Positions 14,093 to 22,074 are shown, counted from the stretch's first letter. The stretch is DNA of 42,506 nucleotides from DASUBV01 sp035763085 (GCA_035763085.1 DASUBV010000094.1:1-42506); one strand, 5' to 3'. Notes: a model not told the origin generated them from the sequence alone. A program made the numbers and translations.

Positions 14093-15490
14093 ATGGGCGG
14101 CGGACTGCGGATCCTGATCGTTGGCGGCGGATACGGCGGCATGCACACCGCGCTGCGCCTGGAGCGGCTGCTGCGGCCGGGCGAGGCGACCGTGACGGTC
14201 GCCGACCCTCGCCCCTACATGACCTACCAGCCGCTGCTCGCCGAGGCAGCCGCAGGCAACCTCGAACCCCGCCATGTCGTGGTCCCGCTGCGCGGTGTCC
14301 TGCACCGCACCCAGGTCATCAAGGCGGCCGTCCGCTCCATCGACCACGCGCGCCGGGTCGCCTGCCTCACCGACGGCGACGGCAGTGACCGGGCGGTCGG
14401 CTACGACCTGCTGGTGCTGGCACCAGGCTCGGCCTCCCGGGTGCTCCCCGTCCCCGGCCTGGCCGAGACCGGGATCGGCTTCAAGACGATCGGCGAGGCC
14501 ATCCACCTGCGCAACCACGTGCTCGGCCGGCTAGACGCCGCCGCGTCCGCCAGCTCGGCACAGGCCCGCCAGGCCGCGCTGGCCTTCGTGTTCGTCGGCG
14601 GCGGCTACGCCGGCGTGGAGGCACTGGCCGAACTGCAGGACATGGCCTTCGACGCCTGCGCCCGCTACCCCGAGCTCAGCCACAGGGAGATGCGCTGGAT
14701 CCTCGTGGAGGCGGCGGACCGGATCCTGCCCGAGGTGAGCCCGGCGATGGCTGACTACACCGCTGCCCTGCTGCGCCGCCGCCACATCGAGGTCAGGCTG
14801 CGCACCCGCCTGACCTCCGCTGAAGACGGCCGGATACGGCTCGATGACGGCGAGGAGTTCCCCGCCGGGACACTGGTGTGGACCGCCGGAGTCACCCCCA
14901 GCCCGCTGGCCAGGAACGCGGGCCTGGCCACCGACGACAGGGGCAGGGTCATCGTCGACGAGTTCCTGGCGGTAAAGGGCACCGAGGACGCGTGGGCGCT
15001 CGGCGACTGCGCTGCCGTCCCGGACCTGGCCGCCGGCGACGGTGCCTTGTGCGCCCCGACCGCCCAGCACGCCTGGCGGCAGGGCCGCCGCCTGGCCGGC
15101 AACATCGCCGCGGTGCTGCACGGCGGAACGCCGCGCCCCTACCGGCACGCCACTGCCGGGTCGGTGGCCAGCCTGGGCCTGTACCGCGGTGTCGCGGAAG
15201 TCTACGGGCTGCGGCTGCGTGGCTTCCCCGCCTGGATGACCCACCGCACCTACCACCTGCTGAAGCTGCCGACGGTGAACCGGCGGCTGCGCGTGGTCGC
15301 GGACTGGACGCTGGCGCTGCTGTTCCCGCGCGAGGCCGTCTCCCTTGACGTGATCGAGCATCCGCGGCAGGACTTCCAGGACGCGCTGCGGGTCATCGCC
15401 GCCGCGCCGTCTCACCTGAAGCCCCCACCGGACCGGGAAGAGAAAGAACGGGAAGAGAAAGAAGCTGGGCATCATGCTTACCACAGGTGA
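14093..15490 (+). CDS. ndh: Type II NADH dehydrogenase (NDH-2)
   Basis: Single-subunit, non-proton-pumping NADH:quinone oxidoreductase on the inner face of the membrane. Two dinucleotide-binding folds are visible: the FAD site ILIVGGGYGGMHTALRLE at the N-terminus and the NADH site AFVFVGGGYAGVEALAEL near residue 165. They are followed by the second FAD motif GTEDAWALGDCAAVPDL and a C-terminal amphipathic, basic region. ATG 14093 is better spaced from GGAGG than the adjacent ATG 14090. The end carries a 15-base tandem duplication giving a repeated EEKER tail. It overlaps the DUF3040 gene by 17 bases. It would feed electrons to quinone for the oxidases. Confidence 0.93.
   Translation: MGGGLRILIVGGGYGGMHTALRLERLLRPGEATVTVADPRPYMTYQPLLAEAAAGNLEPRHVVVPLRGVLHRTQVIKAAVRSIDHARRVACLTDGDGSDRAVGYDLLVLAPGSASRVLPVPGLAETGIGFKTIGEAIHLRNHVLGRLDAAASASSAQARQAALAFVFVGGGYAGVEALAELQDMAFDACARYPELSHREMRWILVEAADRILPEVSPAMADYTAALLRRRHIEVRLRTRLTSAEDGRIRLDDGEEFPAGTLVWTAGVTPSPLARNAGLATDDRGRVIVDEFLAVKGTEDAWALGDCAAVPDLAAGDGALCAPTAQHAWRQGRRLAGNIAAVLHGGTPRPYRHATAGSVASLGLYRGVAEVYGLRLRGFPAWMTHRTYHLLKLPTVNRRLRVVADWTLALLFPREAVSLDVIEHPRQDFQDALRVIAAAPSHLKPPPDREEKEREEKEAGHHAYHR
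15434..15463 (+). repeat. 15-base tandem duplication in the end of ndh
   Basis: CGGGAAGAGAAAGAA occurs twice head to tail, in frame, adding five charged residues to the NADH dehydrogenase C-terminus. The purine-rich second copy also lies just before the DUF3040 start at 15474 and could help ribosome binding there. Confidence 0.85.
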
Positions 15491-15833
15491 GCAACGAGAA
15501 CTCCGTCAGATCGAGGAAGGCCTGCGGGATACCGACCGCGGGTTCGCCTGGAGGCTGGCCCTGCTCCAGGGCCTGATGCGCCGGGCGGCCCAGGGCCGGC
15601 GGTCCTGCCTGTTCGTCCTGGCCGTGTCGGTGGTGGCGCCGCTGCTGTGGCTCGTCGCAGCGGCGGGCCGGCTGCTGATGACGTTTGCTGAAGGGGCGGC
15701 GCTCACAGGGCCGTGGGCCCTGATAGCTCTCGACGACACGGGATGGGCAGGCTGGGATCCGGGGCGGGCGTCACGTCACAGTGTCAGCCCCGCACGGGAC
15801 GGGCCGCGACCTGACGAGACGGGCCTGCGATGA
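15474..15833 (+). CDS. DUF3040-like small membrane protein
   Basis: 119 residues starting MLTTGEQRELRQIEEGLRD, the characteristic DUF3040 opening (compare SAREQQELDSIEDEI in the gene at 9470-10459), followed by one strong hydrophobic helix (residues 44-65). The proline- and glycine-rich C-terminal third is unlike the family and may be unstructured. The start at ATG 15474 overlaps the ndh end, so translation is probably coupled. The family is actinobacterial and of unknown function. The stop overlaps the ATG of a 36-codon Rieske-like remnant (ATGA). Confidence 0.75.
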   Translation: MLTTGEQRELRQIEEGLRDTDRGFAWRLALLQGLMRRAAQGRRSCLFVLAVSVVAPLLWLVAAAGRLLMTFAEGAALTGPWALIALDDTGWAGWDPGRASRHSVSPARDGPRPDETGLR

Positions 15834-15940
15834 GTGCGCGGCGCCCGGGCGGCCGCGTTCGGGCGTGCGGCCTGGCCGCGCTCGGCGAGGACGAACAGGT
15901 GCACACGGACATCGGCCGGTGCCCGACATGGAGGCAGTGA
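15830..15940 (+). pseudogene. Rieske ferredoxin fragment, N-terminal piece only
   Basis: A 36-codon frame from ATG 15830 reads ...VRACGLAALGEDEQVHTDIGRCPTWRQ and stops. It aligns with VRVCPLGKLREDQPLRADIGQCPVC in the Rieske domain of the 3924-5783 gene, sharing the spacing of the GRCP/GQCP turn. The cluster-binding CTH and CxxH loops are absent. It is therefore a truncated relic of a second Rieske gene, still overlapping the DUF3040 stop by ATGA. It could still be translated as a short peptide. Confidence 0.6.
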
Positions 15941-16004
15941 TGGGGTAGCTGAGATAGCGCTGAGTCATCAGCTCGCGGTCGGGCCGGCGGCCAACATCGA
16001 GGGC

Positions 16005-16691
16005 ATGGTCCAGGTCGGTGAGCTCGGCCTGGGCCTGCTGCTGTCGACGGTCATTGGGCTGGAGCGGGAGGTCAGGCAGAAGAGCGCCGGACTGCGCACG
16101 CACAGCCTGGTCGGCCTCGGTGCCGCGCTGTTCATGCTCGTCAGCAAGTACGGTTTCAGCGACGTCCTGGCCGCCGGCCAGGTGACCGTGGACCCGTCCC
16201 GGGTGGCCGCCCAGATCGTCACCGGCATCGGGTTCCTCGGCGCGGGGCTCATCTTCGTCCGCCGCGACTCCGTGCACGGCCTGACCACCGCCGCATCGGT
16301 CTGGGTGACCGCGGCGATCGGGGCCGCGGCCGGCGCCGGGCTGCCGCTGCTCGCGGCCGCGGCCACCGCCGCCTACCTGACGGTCGCCCTGGCCTTCCAG
16401 GCCCTCTCCAGGCGGCTGCCGCGTTCCGGGACCGCGGTCTCGCTGCTGCGGGTCCGCTACCTGGACGGACACGGCACCCTCCGCCAGGTGCTCCAGGTCA
16501 CCACCGCGTGCGGGTTCGCGGTCGACGAGCTTGCTGCCGCCAGCAGCGGCGCGGACGACGGGCAGCGCATGGTCGAGGTCCTGCTGCACGTGCACGGTAC
16601 GGGCTCGGTGAACGACCTGGCGACCAGGCTGTCCGAGCTGCCCGGCGTGCGAGCAGTGACCTCCGAGGACGCTAACGCTCTGGTCGGTTAG
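16005..16691 (+). CDS. MgtC/SapB family membrane protein
   Basis: 228 residues, with the MgtC N-terminal domain of about four helices: LLLSTVIGLEREVRQKSAGLRTHSLVGLGAALFML, then RVAAQIVTGIGFLGAGLIF and HGLTTAASVWVTAAIGAAAGAG, all signature segments. The C-terminal part (residues 145-228) is an ACT-like domain. The start is put at ATG 16005 because the family begins just before the first helix, although the frame is open to 15834. MgtC proteins act in magnesium limitation and modulate ATP synthase or membrane potential in several bacteria. It follows ndh and DUF3040 in the same direction. Confidence 0.88.
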   Translation: MVQVGELGLGLLLSTVIGLEREVRQKSAGLRTHSLVGLGAALFMLVSKYGFSDVLAAGQVTVDPSRVAAQIVTGIGFLGAGLIFVRRDSVHGLTTAASVWVTAAIGAAAGAGLPLLAAAATAAYLTVALAFQALSRRLPRSGTAVSLLRVRYLDGHGTLRQVLQVTTACGFAVDELAAASSGADDGQRMVEVLLHVHGTGSVNDLATRLSELPGVRAVTSEDANALVG

Positions 16692-16938
16692 CGCTAGTCG
16701 CGGCTGAACCGTTCCCTGGTATCTCCGGCGGCGGACCGGGCGTGGAAAGAGAGCAGGTCCGCCAGCGGGACAGGTCGCCGATCCAGTCCCCGAGGATCTC
16801 CGGGATCCGCCCGGCAGCCGGCGGGTCGCCTGTCCGGGGCAGCGTGCGCGGGTAGGCACCCGGGTGAGCAGTGCAACTCGGCGATCACCGGGTTCCGCTG
16901 CCGCTAGGCCGCCGCCGTGAGCCCGGCATCTTCCGTCA

Positions 16939-17901
16939 TCACCCGGTCGTCCGCAGGTCGCCGCGGGCGGCGAGCGCGTCGAGCAGCAGGTGGAAGTACA
17001 CCAGCCCGGCGTACGGCTGCCAGCGGCGCGACAGGGCGGTCACCTCGTCATACCCCGCGCCCTCGGCAAGACCGAAGCGGCGACGCAGGTTATTGCGGGC
17101 GCCGACGTCGTCGCCGGGCAGCACGTGATAGCGGGCCAGGCCTCGCAGCATCACGTACTCGGCGCTCCACCGGCCGATCCCGGGCAGGCCGAGCAGGATA
17201 CCCATCGCCCGGTCATCGCCGGCGTCCCGTAGCGCCTCCAGGTCCAGCGCCCCGGCTGCGACCTGCCCGGCGACGGAGACGACAGTCCGGGCCTTCGCCG
17301 TGCTGAAACCTAGAGAACGCAGCTCAGCCGGGTCCGCGGCGGCGAGCCGTCCCGGCTCCGGGAAGCCATGGCGGGTGGCCGGCCCCGGCAGGGCGGGGCC
17401 GTAGCTGCGGGCCAGCCGGCTGAGCAGGTGGATGCCCACATCGAGGGACAGCTGCTGGCAGGCGACGGCGTTGACCACGGCCTCGAACACGGTAGGGAAG
17501 CACGGCGGGCGCATGCCGCGGAACCGCGCCGCCAGCGTTTTGAGCCGGGCATCACGCTCGGCGATCCGGTAGAACCCGTCGAGATCCGCGCCGAGGCCCA
17601 GCATGCGCTCCAGGACCGGGCGGGCCCCGGTCACGGCGGCGCAGCCGGCCGGCCCTGCGGGGCCGCGCAATTCGGCGGTCAGCGTTCCCGCCGCGGGATC
17701 TTGGTTCACGGTGACCTCGACCGGCTCGCCGGCCAGGGACAGCACCCGCCGGTAGCGCCCGCCGTCGAAGCGGTCCACCTCGTTGTGCGCCCGGCGGCGC
17801 AGCGCCCACACGACGTAATCGAGACGGAACGGGGCACCGGGCGCGAGGAGCAGCCGGGCCGCCTGGCCGGCTCCGTGGACAGTGATGTTCTCCGCGCCCA
17901 C
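16939..17901 (-). CDS. DNA-3-methyladenine glycosylase, AlkA-like (HhH-GPD)
   Basis: Base-excision repair enzyme that removes alkylated bases. The last 200 residues contain VVNAVACQQLSLDVGIHLLSRL, the helix-hairpin-helix LLGLPGIGRWSAEYVMLRGLAR and the catalytic aspartate in LPGDDVGARNNLRRRF. The N-terminal 100 residues form the beta domain of AlkA. GTG 17901 is chosen because it directly follows the stop of the small Cys-rich gene; the frame is open to 18036. No methyl-accepting Ada domain is attached. Length 320 residues. Confidence 0.88.
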   Translation of the reverse strand: MGAENITVHGAGQAARLLLAPGAPFRLDYVVWALRRRAHNEVDRFDGGRYRRVLSLAGEPVEVTVNQDPAAGTLTAELRGPAGPAGCAAVTGARPVLERMLGLGADLDGFYRIAERDARLKTLAARFRGMRPPCFPTVFEAVVNAVACQQLSLDVGIHLLSRLARSYGPALPGPATRHGFPEPGRLAAADPAELRSLGFSTAKARTVVSVAGQVAAGALDLEALRDAGDDRAMGILLGLPGIGRWSAEYVMLRGLARYHVLPGDDVGARNNLRRRFGLAEGAGYDEVTALSRRWQPYAGLVYFHLLLDALAARGDLRTTG

Positions 17902-17902
17902 G

Positions 17903-18049
17903 TCATGTCCCGGGAGCGGGCGCCACCTGGTGGCATGAGCAGCAGCAGACGGCGCCACCGTAGCTTCCCTTACAGCGTTCGTGCAGTGCGGCTTCGCACC
18001 AGCCCGAGACGTAGCGGTGGACGATGATCTGCGCACGGGGGTCAGCCAT
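17903..18049 (-). CDS. Small cysteine-rich protein upstream of the glycosylase
   Basis: 48 residues from ATG 18049, preceded by GGAAAGG. It contains six cysteines in the pattern W-C-x7-C ... C-C-C-x-C-H, suggesting a zinc or Fe-S site. Similar Cys-His-rich small proteins are common in actinomycetes and their phages, without known function. It ends one base before the start of the glycosylase gene, so the two form an operon. Confidence 0.7.
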   Translation of the reverse strand: MADPRAQIIVHRYVSGWCEAALHERCKGSYGGAVCCCSCHQVAPAPGT

Positions 18050-18183
18050 CGTGCACGACCTTTCCTGACGAGGTCGGCGCGAAGGGGTGGCGGAGGCGGA
18101 AGGCTGGGAGGCCGGTACGATGCTGGCCGTCCTAGCTACCCCGCGTTGCCGTCCCCAGGCGTCAGGACCTTTTTTCCCATTCA

Positions 18184-18216
18184 CCTTGTTTCAACAAGGC
18201 AATCCTTGCGAGGATT
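18184..18216. repeat. Two tandem perfect inverted repeats
   Basis: CCTTGTT-TC-AACAAGG (18184-18199) followed after one base by AATCCT-TGCG-AGGATT (18201-18216). Both are perfect. There is no T run on the 3' side on either strand, so an intrinsic terminator is doubtful. They could be an operator, a small RNA structure or mRNA-leader element. Only one copy exists in the window. Confidence 0.5.
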
Positions 18217-18307
18217 CCGGCCAGCATGCGTCGCGTCTGGGTGCCCTGCCGCGACCAAGGGTGCCGGGTCTGCCACGGCCGTTGACGCCGCTGTGTCGCC
18301 GCCGCGA

Positions 18308-18337
18308 GGAAACGGCAAGCACTGACAGGCACCATCC
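18308..18337 (+). promoter_or_regulatory. Shared promoter element, copy A
   Basis: GGAAAC (18308-18313), then GGCAAGC and, after 19 bases in total, CATCC (18333-18337), the most divergent downstream box of the set. It ends 40 bases before the ATG of the whiB remnant at 18378. Confidence 0.6.
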
Positions 18338-18377
18338 CCGGTAACACTAGGCAAAGCAGCACAGCCAAGGAGATGCC

Positions 18378-18600
18378 ATGTCTCTGGACCAGGGTGCGGT
18401 GCAACTTCTCCTGTCACCGGCAGGAGACGCACTAGGCCGTGATCAGAGCTGCTGGCGTCGCCGCGCGGCCTGCCGGGGCGAGGACCCGGCGCTGTTCTTC
18501 CCGGTCGGCTCGGCCGGGCCGACGGCGCTGGCGCAGATCGCCGAAGCGAAGAAGACCTGCGCACGGCCTGACCGTGTGGGCGCTTGCCGGGCGGAATCCC
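18378..18600 (+). pseudogene. whiB-type regulator, frameshifted remnant
   Basis: From ATG 18378 the frame gives a WhiB start: CWRRRAACRGEDPALFFPVG, then PTALAQIAEAKKTCAR. In the family the next residues are C-P-V-x3-C followed by a W-A-L-x-x-G helix. Here the CxxxC segment is missing and the WAL motif reappears in another frame (GLTVWALAGR, near 18570-18600). The gene therefore lost about 20 bases together with two of the four cluster cysteines and its frame. WhiB proteins are Fe-S, redox- and NO-responsive regulators. The promoter-like element upstream is still present. The right boundary is uncertain. Confidence 0.75.
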
Positions 18601-19024
18601 GAGCCCCGGTTCGACCGCAAGGTACTGGAGCACGAGTTGCCGGCCCGGCCGGCCGGCGAGCGGCGGGCACGGACCGCGGCACGCCGCTGGTGGCGGGCGC
18701 AGGGACACGGTCAGGCGATCAGCGCCGTTGGCGGAAACGTCAGGCAGCCAGGTCGTGACCCCGGACCGCCGGCAGCCGGGAGGGCCCGCGGCGAGATGCC
18801 CAGAGAGCTGTCGGCTGCCGAGGCCGAGGAGATCGAGAAGTTGGGCGGTGCCGGCTGACCGAGACTGCGGCCCGGGTGACGGTCACCATCAAGCTGGACT
18901 GGCGCCCCGGGCAGCCGCTAGGCCGCCTGGAACGCGATGCGGAGTGGGTGGAACACCGACTGCGATGAGTGTGCTGTGGTGGCGGCTTCCTGGCAAGGCG
19001 TACCAGGGCGGACGACATCTGCAA
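18601..19024. other. Degenerate stretch between whiB remnant and ctaD
   Basis: About 420 bases. Short frames are open, such as one ending at 18858 with an acidic tail (SAAEAEEIEKL) and a 30-codon frame at 18876-18968 (starting VTVTIKLDW), but neither has a family I recognise or a good ribosome site. It looks like remains of decayed genes. Confidence 0.4.
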
Positions 19025-19054
19025 GGAAACGGCAAGCCCCGGTCGCTACCGTCG
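19025..19054 (+). promoter_or_regulatory. Shared promoter element, copy B (ctaD)
   Basis: GGAAAC (19025-19030), GGCAAGCCCCGGTCGCTAC as the 19-base interval, then CGTCG (19050-19054), 52 bases before the ctaD ATG. The interval is nearly identical to copy C upstream of the DUF2231 gene. Confidence 0.7.
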
Positions 19055-19106
19055 TGGTCCGTGTATCAGCGCTCAGCCGAGCGGGTGTCGTGTCAGGGGG
19101 TATCCG

Positions 19107-20831
19107 ATGACAGTGCTTCAGCGGCGGCCGGGTGCGACCGTGCAGCCGCGTGCGCAGCGCAAGGGCCAGATCCTGGCGGGCTGGCTGTCGTCCACCGACC
19201 ACAAGATCATCGGGCACATGTACCTGATCACCTCGTTCTTCTTCTTCCTGTGCGCCGGCGTGATGGCCATGCTGATGCGCATCCAGTTGCTGGGCCCGGA
19301 CCAGCACTTCGTGTCCGACCAGCAGTACAACGAGCTGTTCACCATGCACGGCACGCTGATACTGCTGCTGTTCGCCACCCCGGTGTTCATCGGGTTCTCC
19401 AACGAGCTAATCCCCCTGCAGATCGGCGCCCCCGATGTTGCCTTTCCGCGGCTGAACCTGCTCAGCTACTACTTTTTCGCCTTCGGTGGCCTCATCCTGC
19501 TGTTCAGCTTCCTGGCCCCGGGCGGGTCGGCGGCGTTCGGCTGGTACGGCTACTCGCCGCTGACCAGCGCCACTTACTCGCCGGGCATCGGCGGCGACTT
19601 GTGGGTCATGGGCCTGGTGCTGTCCGGCCTTGGCACGATCCTCGGAGCGGTGAACTTCATCACCACGATCTTCTGCATGCGCGCCCCGGGCATGACGATG
19701 TTCCGGATGCCGATCTTCACCTGGAACGCGCTGCTCACCTCGATGCTGGTGCTGCTGGCCTTCCCGGTGCTGGCTGCCGCGTTGCTCGTCCTCGAGGTGG
19801 ACCGGCGGCTCGGTGCGCAGGTGTTCAGCGCGAACTCGGGCGGCGCGCTCTTGTGGCAGAACCTGTTCTGGTTCTTCGGCCATCCCGAGGTGTACATCCT
19901 GGCGCTGCCGTTCTTCGGCATCGCGACGGAGATCCTCCCGGTGTTCAGCCGCAAGCCGCTGTTCGGCTACAAGACCCTGATCGCCGCGACGATCGCGATC
20001 GCCGGGCTGTCGATGACGGTGTGGGCGCACCACATGTTCAGCACCGGCGCGGTGCTGCTGCCGTTCTTCTCGTTCATGAGCCTGCTGATCGCGATCCCGA
20101 CCGGCATCAAGTTCTTCAACTGGGTCGGCACCATGTGGAAGGGCCAGCTGACCTTCGAGCCGCCGATGCTTTTCACGATCGGGTTCCTGGTCACCTTCCT
20201 GTTCGGCGGAATCACCGGCGTCATCCTGGCTTCCCCGCCGATGAACTTCGCGGTCACCGACTCCTACTTCGTGGTCGCGCACTTCCACTACGTGCTGGCC
20301 GGCACGGTGCTGTTCGCGATGTTCGCCGGGTTCTACTTCTGGTGGCCGAAGATGACCGGCACGATGCTGCACAGCCGGGTCGGCAAGCTGCAGTTCTGGC
20401 TCATGTTCATCGGGTACCACATGACGTTCCTGGTGCAGCACTGGACCGGCGTCCAGGGCCAGGTGCGGCGCACCGCCAACTACCCGCTGCTGCCGGGGGA
20501 CGTGACCACCCTCAACGTCATCTCCAGCGTCGGGTCGTGGATCCTGGCCCTGTCCATCTTGGTGTTCCTATGGAACGTGTACGCGTCGTGGCGGCACGGG
20601 GTGCGGGTCACCGAGGAGGACCCGTGGGGGTTCTGCTCGTCGCTGGAGTGGGCGACCTCCTGCCCGCCGCCGCGGCACAACTTCTACCGCATCCCGCGGG
20701 TCCGCTCCGAGCGGCCCGCGTTCGAACTGCACTACCCGCAGATTAAGGCCGGCGCGGCGTCCAAGGGCATCGAGCAGACCATTCCCTCGCTCCGCGATGC
20801 GGTCAGCAACGGCCGGACCCGGCCGGAATGA
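19107..20831 (+). CDS. ctaD: Cytochrome c oxidase subunit I, complete second copy
   Basis: 574 residues, normal length for subunit I of the aa3 oxidase. The start is ATG 19107 behind AGGGGG. It shows LSSTDHKIIGHMYL at the N-terminus, the heme a ligand in ELFTMHGTLILLLF, the CuB site with the cross-linked His-Tyr pair in GHPEVYILALP, the HH pair in VWAHHMFSTG, and VVAHFHYVLAGT with ligands of heme a3 and heme a. The D- and K-channel regions look intact. It stands alone, without subunits II, III or IV. The upstream shared promoter element suggests stress-dependent expression. The C-terminal half matches the partial copy at 1-807. Confidence 0.97.
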   Translation: MTVLQRRPGATVQPRAQRKGQILAGWLSSTDHKIIGHMYLITSFFFFLCAGVMAMLMRIQLLGPDQHFVSDQQYNELFTMHGTLILLLFATPVFIGFSNELIPLQIGAPDVAFPRLNLLSYYFFAFGGLILLFSFLAPGGSAAFGWYGYSPLTSATYSPGIGGDLWVMGLVLSGLGTILGAVNFITTIFCMRAPGMTMFRMPIFTWNALLTSMLVLLAFPVLAAALLVLEVDRRLGAQVFSANSGGALLWQNLFWFFGHPEVYILALPFFGIATEILPVFSRKPLFGYKTLIAATIAIAGLSMTVWAHHMFSTGAVLLPFFSFMSLLIAIPTGIKFFNWVGTMWKGQLTFEPPMLFTIGFLVTFLFGGITGVILASPPMNFAVTDSYFVVAHFHYVLAGTVLFAMFAGFYFWWPKMTGTMLHSRVGKLQFWLMFIGYHMTFLVQHWTGVQGQVRRTANYPLLPGDVTTLNVISSVGSWILALSILVFLWNVYASWRHGVRVTEEDPWGFCSSLEWATSCPPPRHNFYRIPRVRSERPAFELHYPQIKAGAASKGIEQTIPSLRDAVSNGRTRPE

Positions 20832-20844
20832 CGCCGTTACGGGC

Positions 20845-21543
20845 CTATCTCCGGCGTGGCGTTGGGACGGTCATCTTGGTTTCAGCGAAACGCGGGATCA
20901 TGAGTGGCGCCGGTCTTGGCAGCGGCATCCGGTTGTTTCCCGGCCTCCTGCGCTGCTGCCGGGAAGCAGCCGCCACCTCCGGAAGCTGTGAGGAGCTGCC
21001 GGCATCGGCCCCCTCCACGGCTGGCTGGAGCGGGTCCTGCCGGCCGGGCACCGGTCCCGGGAGGCAACCCACGATGGCAACCGGGCACGGCGCGCTGTGC
21101 AGGCAGGCACGGTGCACCGGGCCCGGGGCGGCCGGGAAGTCGCCGGCCCGGCGGTCGCAGCCGAGCACGAGCATCTCGGCGCCGGCGGCGTGGCCGGGCA
21201 GCGCTCGTTCCGGGCGGCCTTCGGCCACCTCCGCCCGCAGCCAGGGCGGCGGGGACTGCCCGAACGCCGCGCGCACCGCGTCGGACAGCCGGGACGCCGC
21301 GGCTACCCGGGCTTCCTCCCGGCCGGGCAGGCCGGGGCACGGCGCGTACGGCGCGCGGCACCGCTTCGTGTGTTCCCAGGCGTATACCGCGACCAGTTCC
21401 GCCTGCCGCAGCCGGGCTTCGGCGGCCGCCCAGGCGAGCGCGGCCACCGAGCCCGCCGAGCCATCGACCCCGACCACGATCCGTCGCCTGGCGGGTATGC
21501 CGCCCCCGGTGCCCGGCCGGCGCTTCGGATAGTCCAGCTGCAT
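20845..21543 (-). CDS. Universal stress protein with C-terminal extension
   Basis: 232 residues. The USP fold starts RRIVVGVDGSAGSVAALAWAAAEARLRQAELVAVYAWEH and ends near residue 165 with CPVAIVGCLPG. The ATP-binding G-x2-G-x9-G-S/T signature is degenerate (LGCDRRAGDFPAAPGPVHRACLHSAPCPV), so nucleotide binding is doubtful. The last 60 residues are unlike USPs and may be readthrough into formerly intergenic sequence. It starts at ATG 21543, seven bases after the DUF2231 stop, so the two are one operon. It converges on ctaD with a 13-base gap. Confidence 0.82.
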   Translation of the reverse strand: MQLDYPKRRPGTGGGIPARRRIVVGVDGSAGSVAALAWAAAEARLRQAELVAVYAWEHTKRCRAPYAPCPGLPGREEARVAAASRLSDAVRAAFGQSPPPWLRAEVAEGRPERALPGHAAGAEMLVLGCDRRAGDFPAAPGPVHRACLHSAPCPVAIVGCLPGPVPGRQDPLQPAVEGADAGSSSQLPEVAAASRQQRRRPGNNRMPLPRPAPLMIPRFAETKMTVPTPRRR

Positions 21544-21549
21544 GGCCGT

Positions 21550-22074
21550 TCAGGCCGCGTGACGGCGGCGCAGCGGGATGGGCGGCTGGTGGTGCTGGAC
21601 CGTCGGCTCGGCGAGTTCCTGCTCGGGAGCCAACTGGATCCCGATGTGATAGTCCTGCACCAGCGTCCAGCCCAGGAATCCGGCCGCGACGGTCACCGCC
21701 ACCCCGATGGCCGACAGCACGACGCCGAGGGTGGCGCCGGCTGCGGGACCGTTCCAGTTGGTCACGTACTCGCCGATCACCGCGGCGAACAGCCCCAGGG
21801 CCGTCACGTTCAGCGCGGCGTGGGCCAGGCCGATCATCTTGGCGGCCGAGTCCCGGGGGATCCCGAACGCCCAGTCGACCAGACCGGGAACGGCGGCAAG
21901 GGCGGCGCCGCCGACGCCGGCGACGCTGAGCGCGATGGCTAGGTTGAGCCAGAACAGGTGGCCGTTAGCGGCGTAAACCGCGAAACTGGCCAGCGTGCCG
22001 GTGTAAAAGGCCACCGGAAACGCGACGAGCATCGGATGCACCGGATGACCAGCGACCTTGAACTTGCTATACAT
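21550..22074 (-). CDS. DUF2231 membrane protein
   Basis: 174 residues with four hydrophobic helices and the family opening GHPVHPMLVAFPVAFYTGTL. The family signature continues with PGLVDWAFGIP and a histidine in AHAALN. DUF2231 proteins are predicted heme- or redox-related inner-membrane proteins of unknown function. The start is ATG 22074. The shared promoter element (copy C) lies 65 bases upstream, making this gene and the following universal stress protein part of the proposed regulon. The C-terminal 35 residues are polar. Confidence 0.88.
   Translation of the reverse strand: MYSKFKVAGHPVHPMLVAFPVAFYTGTLASFAVYAANGHLFWLNLAIALSVAGVGGAALAAVPGLVDWAFGIPRDSAAKMIGLAHAALNVTALGLFAAVIGEYVTNWNGPAAGATLGVVLSAIGVAVTVAAGFLGWTLVQDYHIGIQLAPEQELAEPTVQHHQPPIPLRRRHAA

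Larger units (their letters stand above)
18050..18377. other. Divergent intergenic region with tandem hairpins
   Basis: About 330 bases between the leftward Cys-rich gene and the rightward whiB remnant. It holds a T6 run (18170-18175), two adjacent short hairpins (18184-18216) and the shared promoter element at 18308-18337. I see no protein-coding gene. Confidence 0.5.

Noticed and set aside
18184..18216. CRISPR repeat
   Set aside because: The hairpins resemble some CRISPR repeats in composition, but only one copy exists and there is no spacer array or cas gene.
18170..18216. Intrinsic terminator at the hairpins
   Set aside because: The T run lies on the wrong side of the hairpins for the plus strand, and the minus strand has A rather than T after the stem.
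18584..20746. Long open frame of 720 codons on the plus strand
   Set aside because: Out-of-frame shadow of ctaD; translation is Arg/Pro-rich with no membrane segments.
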